Shown in pieces: positions 18,004-24,650 of a stretch of 64,000 nt of DNA. The translations under genes were made by a program, and so were the position numbers. Source of the stretch: Marinoscillum sp040222955 (lineage in GTDB: Bacteria; Bacteroidota; Bacteroidia; Cytophagales; Cyclobacteriaceae); assembly GCF_040222955.1 (NCBI RefSeq), contig NZ_JAVKCA010000009.1:124001-188000 (forward strand), written 5' to 3'. Numbering within the stretch: position 1 is the stretch's first letter; the number at the start of each line of letters is the position of its first letter. The notes below the pieces were generated by a model. That model made no database searches. It saw only the letters and a list, made by a program, of their open reading frames with translations, and was not told the DNA's origin.

Positions 18004-20220
18004 CTAAAATAATTCCAGGTCATTTACGCCCGGCTGCAGCAGAATAATATCCTGATCGATATCAAGTTCCACTCCATTCAGGACCACTCTGGCAACTGAT
18101 TCTCGCTTGAAATAGAACTCACCGGACATGTTGGCAGGAATTTCGACGTGATAACTTTCAGTCTCATCAGGGTGCCGGACATAGTCAGCTTTGATGGAAC
18201 CTCTTATGGTAGGCACTTTGATGGCACTTGAAGTTAAACCGCCCATCTGTGGTCTGATTGTGACTGTGGTACAGCCCGGAGTTTTGGGCTGGATGCCCCA
18301 CAAATACCTGGGAATGATGTTGGCTGGAGTTGCTCCCCAGGCATGGTTCCAATCTGAATTAGGTTTGTATTTCATGTCCCATGCTTCCAGGGTCATGGTA
18401 GACCCGATTTCTATCATATTATACCAACTTCGATCATGTGTTGCGGTCATCAACTGCAGCGCATAGTCACCTTCATTGGCATTGTACATTGCCTCCAGTA
18501 GGTATTGGGACCCATAGACACTGCAAGCCATGCCCCTGGATTTGATGAAATCCGCTACTGATTTTACGTGTTCTTCAGGTACGATATTAAAAGCCAGGGC
18601 CAACATATTGGAGTGTAGGGAGGCATGGTCCGTACCTACACCATCTACATAGACGCCCGCCCTTTCATCAAACAACTGGTCGTTGATCGCTTGTCTCACT
18701 TTGAGGGTCAGTTGTTGAAGCTCTTTTGCTTCTTCATGCTTATTCAGAAGCCTGGCAAATTCGGTGATGATCTCCAGGTTTCGGTAATAGAAGCAATTAA
18801 CCACCGTATTAATCGGCTTGAAAACAAAGCCGTCCCGCTCACCTTCCTCTGTAGCCAGCTTCCAGCCGGTATCCTTTTGAGCTGGTGGCCAGTCTACGAT
18901 ATCTTTCAACCGGTCTTTGGGGTCGGTAAAACCTAACTTCTCCATGAATGCAGGTGTCGCGTTTTCCGAGCTTATCAGGCCATCTTCACCACGCAGCTCC
19001 ATTAAGGTTTTATGTTTGAGCTCCTCATAATATTTGGTCACCAGCTCTGTGTTACCGGTATACAGGTAGTCTGCATGAAACATAAGCGCTACGTGCAGCT
19101 GCCACTCTGTGGGCCATGTCGGGTGTTTCATGAAATATTCCACAGTTCGCCGCGCCATGGCGTACTCCCTATCGGTAGTGTAATGGCTTAGCTGATTCAG
19201 ATAGGCATCTGCCTCGTAGGGAATGCGTTCCCGGTCACCATCCACATACAAACCAGCAAAGGTTGTTGCCTTAATGGAGTATTTACACAAATCCCAGATT
19301 CTATTTAAGGTACTATCTGAACAGGTAAAATAGCTGGCATCATCCTCCCAATAGCCATGGTAAAATAGCTGAGTGAAATCTTCGGCTTTCATCTGGCCTT
19401 GTGCTCCTTCCAATTCGGCATATCGGAATGGCATCAACACCGGAAATGAATCCGGCAATTGTATGGCCACAGATTTCGTATTCCTTTTGTCAGGTTTGAT
19501 TTGCAGCGCATATTCTGACACCTCAGGACTTACCGGCACCTTTATTTTTTGGTACCGAATGGTTCCCTGCGGATCTCTGTTGATGTGATTGTCAACCAGC
19601 TGCTCTCCAATATGGACAATGAGGGTATCCCTGGTTTCTGATTGATACTGAAATGCCAGGGTGGCAAATGCATCTTTCCCAAAGTCTATGAAATAAGAAT
19701 CCTGACCGATTTTCCGAAATACAACAGGCTTGATGCTCTCCACCTGAAAATGGTTGGCACTGGTAATCACTCCTTCTTTTATACCCATTTTGAAGCGCTG
19801 AATTTTGGAGAATGGACGCTCCTGGCCTTTGATATCCCAAATTTTCACCTTCCAAAAATAACTGTTCCCCTCCTCCAGGGGTTTCCCCCGAAACTCCACA
19901 TCGATTGATTGTCCTTCCGGGACTTTCCCGGTATCCCAAACATCACCCTTATTTTCGTTCAGCAAACTTTGAGAAGATGCTACCAGGATTTGATAAGCCG
20001 TCTGCCTAACCGCCGATATGGGTACTTCCCAGGCAAACTCCGGATTGAAATCTACTATTGATGTTCCCTCAGGTTGTCGCAGGTATTCGACACTTAAGCC
20101 CAAAGGACCATCGCTGGCCTTTGAAGCTTCCTGGCATCCGATCATCGAAACAGCAAGTATGAAGCAGATCAGTTTCAGAAGGGCTTTAAAACGAAGTTGA
20201 CTGTACTTATTCCTAAACAT
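18004..20220 (-). CDS. Alpha-L-rhamnosidase-like six-hairpin glycosidase (GH78-like), lipoprotein
   Basis: This ~738-residue protein has the layout of bacterial GH78 rhamnosidases: an N-terminal fibronectin-like domain (SVEYLRQPEGTSIVDFNPEF), a beta-sandwich (DTLIVHIGEQLVDN), an (alpha/alpha)6 barrel and a C-terminal sandwich. The barrel opens with TCSDSTLNRIWDLCKYSIKA and has GLYVDGDRERIPYEADAY where typical GH78 enzymes have a DCPQRDER-like block; the acidic/Arg pattern is kept but the sequence is variant. GSTMTLEAWDMKYKPNSDWN with HAWGATP corresponds to the conserved TxxExW...HAW region. I chose ATG 20218-20220, which leads directly into the lipobox VSMIGCQE, over 20301. It lies 116 bp downstream of the MocA gene. 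Rhamnosidase activity is likely, but another alpha-glycoside is possible because of the variant motif. Confidence 0.82.
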   Translation of the reverse strand: MFRNKYSQLRFKALLKLICFILAVSMIGCQEASKASDGPLGLSVEYLRQPEGTSIVDFNPEFAWEVPISAVRQTAYQILVASSQSLLNENKGDVWDTGKVPEGQSIDVEFRGKPLEEGNSYFWKVKIWDIKGQERPFSKIQRFKMGIKEGVITSANHFQVESIKPVVFRKIGQDSYFIDFGKDAFATLAFQYQSETRDTLIVHIGEQLVDNHINRDPQGTIRYQKIKVPVSPEVSEYALQIKPDKRNTKSVAIQLPDSFPVLMPFRYAELEGAQGQMKAEDFTQLFYHGYWEDDASYFTCSDSTLNRIWDLCKYSIKATTFAGLYVDGDRERIPYEADAYLNQLSHYTTDREYAMARRTVEYFMKHPTWPTEWQLHVALMFHADYLYTGNTELVTKYYEELKHKTLMELRGEDGLISSENATPAFMEKLGFTDPKDRLKDIVDWPPAQKDTGWKLATEEGERDGFVFKPINTVVNCFYYRNLEIITEFARLLNKHEEAKELQQLTLKVRQAINDQLFDERAGVYVDGVGTDHASLHSNMLALAFNIVPEEHVKSVADFIKSRGMACSVYGSQYLLEAMYNANEGDYALQLMTATHDRSWYNMIEIGSTMTLEAWDMKYKPNSDWNHAWGATPANIIPRYLWGIQPKTPGCTTVTIRPQMGGLTSSAIKVPTIRGSIKADYVRHPDETESYHVEIPANMSGEFYFKRESVARVVLNGVELDIDQDIILLQPGVNDLELF

Positions 20221-20336
20221 GATTTGAGAGAATGATGGGTTGGATTCCAGATATGCACATATGATCTTTAACAGAATAAGTCTCTCTATTCCTCTTATCA
20301 AATGAACAAACTACCCCGGCTTGGTTTACTTAGCTA

Positions 20337-21536
20337 TCAGCCCAGGTTATCAAACTCAGGATTCCAATGGACGATTTTTTGATTATACATGGCATCCAGC
20401 CCCATCTGCACACAAATGGCTGCTTTTGCTCCGGAAACAATATTGGACGCTGGTGTGGTGTTGTTTGTGATGCTATCCCGAAAATCCATCAAGGCCTGTT
20501 TACTTGGCTCGATATGATCAACGTGAATAGGAATGCCCTTGCCTTCGTCCCACGAGACTGTTGCCCCGGACACACCATCTACATCGCCCACTTCCTTGTT
20601 CAGTTTTCCTTCAGGGTAAAACCATGCCTTGGCATAGCTTAAGATCAGGGTGCCTTTGTCGCCAAATACTTTGATTTGATAGTCGTCTTTAGAATTGGCG
20701 GTTAAGCAAGTGAATTTGGCTTTCACACCCCCTGGATAATCATAGATCAGGTGAATGTTATCATAGGTTTCCCTTCCATCTTTCCAATAATCTACTCCAC
20801 CAAAACCAGTGACTTTGTTGGGAGTAGCTCCCAGTACCCAGTTAGTAAAATCCAATTGGTGTGAACACAACTCGGCCAATAAACCGCCGGAATATTCCCT
20901 GTACATCCTCCAGTTAATGATTCTCTCCAATTCCGGAGAAGGTACATACCTCCTCCAATCCCCGTTTCTATTCCACTGGCATTCAAAGGCCTGAACCTGA
21001 CCCAGCTCACCTTTTTTTATCAGATCAACCACGTGGCTGTACAATCTGGAACTATGGTATTGATGGCCCGTTTGGAAGATCTTTTTGGATTTACCAGTCA
21101 CCTCCACAAGGTCTTTTATCCCATCATAGCCTTTCGCCATGGTTTTCTCACAGTACACATGTTTCCCCGCGTCAATGGCATCTTTTGCAATCCCGGCGTG
21201 CGTACTAAATGGGGTTGCAATCAGTACAGCATCTATGTTTTTGTCATCCAGTAACTTTCTGTAATCTTCGTACCCTTTCACCTGCTTACTCTCCACTTTA
21301 CTCAGGCCTTCTTCCAGGCGAAAAGGAAGAATATCCGCACAGGCAACGACATCAAAATGATCAATACCATTGATATTGGGGATCAAGCCCTGCCCTCTGG
21401 ATCCTGTACCTATCACCCCTATTTTTATTGAATTATTCGCTTTGTTAACACCCATTATGTTGGCTGTTGCGAATGTTGAAGTCACTATTCCTGCTGTAGC
21501 TAAACCACTATTAATTACAAATTGCCTTCTCTTCAT
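20337..21536 (-). CDS. Gfo/Idh/MocA-family NAD(P)-dependent oxidoreductase, Tat-exported
   Basis: The N terminus MKRRQFVINSGLATAG is a Tat signal, so the folded, cofactor-loaded enzyme would act in the periplasm. The Rossmann motif is IGVIGTGSRGQG. The usual EKP motif, which contacts cofactor and substrate, reads C-E-K-T-M-A here, an unusual change. The substrate-domain block GGLLAELCSHQLD keeps the conserved His and Asp. In the known 3-keto-glycoside route of Bacteroidota, exported enzymes of this family oxidise or reduce the C3 hydroxyl of sugars and work with DUF1080 hydrolases; a second MocA protein and a DUF1080 protein are encoded directly upstream. A strong hairpin (21660-21690) separates it from those two, so it may be expressed separately or by read-through. 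Role in the pathway is inferred. Confidence 0.88.
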   Translation of the reverse strand: MKRRQFVINSGLATAGIVTSTFATANIMGVNKANNSIKIGVIGTGSRGQGLIPNINGIDHFDVVACADILPFRLEEGLSKVESKQVKGYEDYRKLLDDKNIDAVLIATPFSTHAGIAKDAIDAGKHVYCEKTMAKGYDGIKDLVEVTGKSKKIFQTGHQYHSSRLYSHVVDLIKKGELGQVQAFECQWNRNGDWRRYVPSPELERIINWRMYREYSGGLLAELCSHQLDFTNWVLGATPNKVTGFGGVDYWKDGRETYDNIHLIYDYPGGVKAKFTCLTANSKDDYQIKVFGDKGTLILSYAKAWFYPEGKLNKEVGDVDGVSGATVSWDEGKGIPIHVDHIEPSKQALMDFRDSITNNTTPASNIVSGAKAAICVQMGLDAMYNQKIVHWNPEFDNLG

Positions 21537-21659
21537 GCGTTTCTATTTATTTCTAATCTCTGATGGTATTTACGATAAACCCTGTCGCTCTCCATCACGG
21601 TATAATTTAACACGACCGGGTTTTATTTCGCTTCATCAATAGCCTTTTCTTAACATAAA

Positions 21660-21690
21660 ATCACCTTTGACACTTATGGTCAAAGGTGAT
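21660..21690 (-). terminator. Terminator-like hairpin between the two MocA genes
   Basis: A perfect 12-bp inverted repeat (ATCACCTTTGAC at 21660-21671 with GTCAAAGGTGAT at 21679-21690) encloses a 7-base loop. On the minus strand the stem is followed by TTTATG, a short T-rich tail. It lies 35 bp after the stop of the gene ending at 21725, so it probably ends or attenuates the DUF1080-MocA transcript before the next MocA gene. Confidence 0.75.
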
Positions 21691-21724
21691 CGATTCTACT
21701 ATTTACCTCAACACCTGAAAAATA

Positions 21725-23071
21725 TCAGACCGGTTTAATCTCCCAGCCCGGCTCATAGGTTCTGGACCATAATTTCATCGCCTCTCTGTTATAGATGCGA
21801 CCAGTGGTTTCATCCACTTCATAGGCATCGTCTATTCTGTAAGCAATGTTGGCATAATGGGTCAACATCTGACTGATTGCTCCCTGGTCTATTGGTGAAG
21901 TCAATTCTGCCTTACCACGAATGGCATCAAAGAAATTCATAGTATGCATGGTTGACATATCTCCACCACCACCAAGGGCTGTTCCGGCTTCAGTTCCAGA
22001 AGAAAGACTTTCTTTGATCAGCTCCCCCTTCAGACTATAGAGTTTATAACCCTCTCTGTCAATGAAAACAGAACCTTCAGATCCGTAGATGATGGTACCT
22101 CTACCAGCCCCAAATTTATAATACCCATTCCTGCTTTGGCCGTCCCACTTGATCACCTTGTTTCCTGAAAACTTAAAGGTAGCTTCCATGGTATCGTACA
22201 TTTCCCATCCATCGTCCTTGTATTGGTATTTGCCTGCATTGACTTCTACGCGCTCCGGGTATTTGACCTGTAGCGCCCATCGGGCAATATCCAGTTCGTG
22301 CGTGGCATTGTTTCCTGTCTCTGCCGTTCCGTATGCCCACCCGTACCAGTGCCAATTGTAATTCCAGGTGTCATCAGTATATGCCCTTCGGGGGGCTGGC
22401 CCCTGAAACAACTCCCAATCCAATCCCTCCGGAGGGTTGGCCGGTGTCTGGTGAGGTACAGATCCTCTTCTACTGGTATAAAAAGCGATGGCCTGGTAGA
22501 CATCACCAATTATCCCTTCATGGATTTCCTTGATAATCTCCTGCGATTGCGGAGAAGAGCGTTGTTGGTTACCCATTTGAACAATCTTATCGTATTTCTT
22601 CTGATAAGCTACCAGCAACTCACCTTCTCTTGGATTATGACTACAGGGTTTTTCCAAATACACGTGCTTGCCGGCCTGCATAGCCATACATGCTCCGGGT
22701 GCATGCCAGTGATCTGGTGTTGCCATGAATATGGCATCTACTTTTTTGTCACTGATTACCTTTCTGATGTCATTTTCCAACTTGGGCTTATCGTTTGTCA
22801 CTTCCGCAAACATGGCAGCGGCTCTTTCCCGCTGACTTTGCATCACATCACAGAGATAAACCAGCTCTATATTATTAGCAGGATCTGCGATCGCATCTTT
22901 GTAGGCTGGAAACCTTCGTCCCAAGCCCTGCAGGGCAACGCGTATCCGATCATTCGCTCCTATTATTTTAGAATAGCTTTTTGCACTCATTGCATTCAGC
23001 TGGCTGGTCAGACCGATACCGGCAGCACCTGCAGTCGCTTTTAGAATAAAATTTCTTCTGTCTTTTCTCAT
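21725..23071 (-). CDS. Gfo/Idh/MocA-family oxidoreductase, Tat-exported
   Basis: The 448-residue protein starts MRKDRRNFILKATAGAAGIG, a Tat signal of the RRNF type, implying a periplasmic site. The nucleotide-binding domain shows VALQGLGRR and VELVYLCDV-like strands (here IELVYLCDV). The conserved dinucleotide/substrate motif is intact as YLEKPCSHN. TGNNATHELDIARWAL provides the His and Asp of the catalytic region. It belongs to the longer MocA subgroup often found with DUF1080 proteins. Only 2 bp separate it from the DUF1080 gene upstream, so the two are cotranscribed. I infer that it interconverts hydroxyl and 3-keto groups for the DUF1080 partner; the sugar is unknown. Confidence 0.9.
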   Translation of the reverse strand: MRKDRRNFILKATAGAAGIGLTSQLNAMSAKSYSKIIGANDRIRVALQGLGRRFPAYKDAIADPANNIELVYLCDVMQSQRERAAAMFAEVTNDKPKLENDIRKVISDKKVDAIFMATPDHWHAPGACMAMQAGKHVYLEKPCSHNPREGELLVAYQKKYDKIVQMGNQQRSSPQSQEIIKEIHEGIIGDVYQAIAFYTSRRGSVPHQTPANPPEGLDWELFQGPAPRRAYTDDTWNYNWHWYGWAYGTAETGNNATHELDIARWALQVKYPERVEVNAGKYQYKDDGWEMYDTMEATFKFSGNKVIKWDGQSRNGYYKFGAGRGTIIYGSEGSVFIDREGYKLYSLKGELIKESLSSGTEAGTALGGGGDMSTMHTMNFFDAIRGKAELTSPIDQGAISQMLTHYANIAYRIDDAYEVDETTGRIYNREAMKLWSRTYEPGWEIKPV

Positions 23072-23073
23072 AA

Positions 23074-24468
23074 TTACTCCGCTGTGTTTTTATCCATTGG
23101 ACGAATCTTTACATTTCTAAAGGACACAAAATCACCATGGTCCTGTAGGAGAATCTGGCCTTTGTCCAACTCACCAAAATCCTTCCATTTGACATATTTA
23201 CTTTCCGAAACCAGCTTTCTGTATTCCGGGCTTTTGCGCTCATATTCCAACACTTTCACGCCGTTTAGCCAATGCTCTACATGGTTGTCGATTGATTTGA
23301 TATGAGCGGTATTCCACTCTCCAACAGGATTTATCGGCTTATTGGTATCTGCCTGAATCAGATCGTACAGAGAAGACACGGTCCTACTGCCTTCATGATT
23401 TCCTAACTTGGCATCCGGATGCAGGTCATCGTCCAATATTTGATATTCCAAACCAATAGAAGATCCTGATCCTTTGTTGATCTCCGTATCTACATAGTAT
23501 TTAATTCCACTGTTAGCTCCTGGTGTAAGTTTAAAATCCACCTTCAACTCAAAATCACCAAAAAGCTCCTCGGTCACAATATCGCCTCCGGCTCTGGACT
23601 CTGCTCCGCCTGAGGATAATACCGATAAAACTCCGTCTTCTATTACCCAACCTTCTTCCGGGAATTTATCCAGTTTAGCGCCTTTCCAGCCAGTAGTAGT
23701 TTCACCATCCCAAAGTAACTTCCATCCTTTTTTAGCTTCGTCGATGGTTAAATTATTCTTTGTTACGACTGGTTGTAATGGCGATTTGGTCGTGTACTTG
23801 TCAAGGTCCTGAGTAAGGATTTTCACTTCCCGCCACATAATACTCTTACCTTCCTGATCATCTTCCTTGATACTATGCACCTGCAATCCTATAAACCCGG
23901 TGGCCGTTTGATCATCAATCAGGTACGCCGCAGGCACACCATTTATCCATGTTTTAATGGTATCGGCTATGGCTTCAATCCGATAGTGGTTCCAGTCGTT
24001 TTGTTTAAAAGCCTTTTGTGCTTCAGTATTAGCCTCCATGGTATTTAGCCACCCACGTCTGGCTTCATCATAAATGCCCGCACTCCAGGCCCTTTCAGAT
24101 GGATCAATTTCGATCTGGTAACCGTGTACCCTGCCCTTCAGGTAATAGTCAAAACTGTTACTCCGGATTTGAATGCCAGAGTTCATAGATGGGTCCACCT
24201 TGTACTCCAGCTCCAGAATAAAATCCCCATAGCGTTCATCTGATCTTAAGAACGTATTCGGTGTGTTTTTAACGGTGGTCCCTACAATGGCTCCATTCTC
24301 CACCTTGTATGTGGCATCGCCACCAATTTTGGACCACCCGTTCAGGGTTTCTCCATCAAACAAATTAACCCAGGGGGTTGAATCCTTTGCCTCGGTCTGG
24401 CATCCAAAAAGACTCGCCGAAACTAAAAATGAGAGTATGACTTTTAGTGTGTTGGTTTTTGTGATCAT
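23074..24468 (-). CDS. Double-DUF1080 lipoprotein (3-keto-glycoside hydrolase-like)
   Basis: This 464-residue lipoprotein (lipobox SLFGCQTE) contains two tandem DUF1080 jelly-roll domains. The first, residues ~31-215, begins WVNLFDGETLNGWSKIGGD and includes YGDFILELEYKVDPSMNSGI. The second, ~245-455, begins WKLLWDGETTTGWKGA and includes FGDFELKVDFKLTPGANSGI. DUF1080 proteins are LamG-like; some have been shown to cleave 3-keto-glycosides made by MocA oxidoreductases. Two such domains in one chain suggest either two specificities or one catalytic and one binding domain. The next gene, 2 bp downstream, is a MocA oxidoreductase. It has its own promoter region (24469-24650), with the shared 25-bp element and an exact TAnnTTTG box. 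Confidence 0.88.
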   Translation of the reverse strand: MITKTNTLKVILSFLVSASLFGCQTEAKDSTPWVNLFDGETLNGWSKIGGDATYKVENGAIVGTTVKNTPNTFLRSDERYGDFILELEYKVDPSMNSGIQIRSNSFDYYLKGRVHGYQIEIDPSERAWSAGIYDEARRGWLNTMEANTEAQKAFKQNDWNHYRIEAIADTIKTWINGVPAAYLIDDQTATGFIGLQVHSIKEDDQEGKSIMWREVKILTQDLDKYTTKSPLQPVVTKNNLTIDEAKKGWKLLWDGETTTGWKGAKLDKFPEEGWVIEDGVLSVLSSGGAESRAGGDIVTEELFGDFELKVDFKLTPGANSGIKYYVDTEINKGSGSSIGLEYQILDDDLHPDAKLGNHEGSRTVSSLYDLIQADTNKPINPVGEWNTAHIKSIDNHVEHWLNGVKVLEYERKSPEYRKLVSESKYVKWKDFGELDKGQILLQDHGDFVSFRNVKIRPMDKNTAE

Positions 24469-24650
24469 ATAAAATAAAGTCTATTTATTTGATTGTAATT
24501 ATTTCAAAACTAGTCTATACATGATATTCGAATATGGATTTTTTACTCAAAAACATGGTCAAAAATGAAAATATTAATGTTTACGGCTCTCAAGGTAACC
24601 AAACAACAGAATTTCTGATTTTCAATTCTCATCTAATTAAAACCTAACGG
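24469..24650 (-). promoter_or_regulatory. Promoter region of the DUF1080-MocA operon with candidate HTCS operator (copy B)
   Basis: On the minus strand TAGTTTTG (plus 24505-24512) matches the Bacteroidota -7 consensus TAnnTTTG exactly, 36 bp upstream of the ATG at 24468; the -33 region is imperfect (TTC instead of TTG). Twenty-two bases further upstream lies 24534-24558, which matches the element upstream of susC at 23 of 25 bases. Its half-sites begin ATGGAT at 24534 and ATGGTC at 24555, 21 bp apart. Position just upstream of the core promoter fits an activator site. Confidence 0.6.

Noticed and set aside
22298..23044. Plus-strand 248-codon frame
   Set aside because: Antisense to the MocA oxidoreductase; Cys/His-rich composition is typical of a shadow frame.
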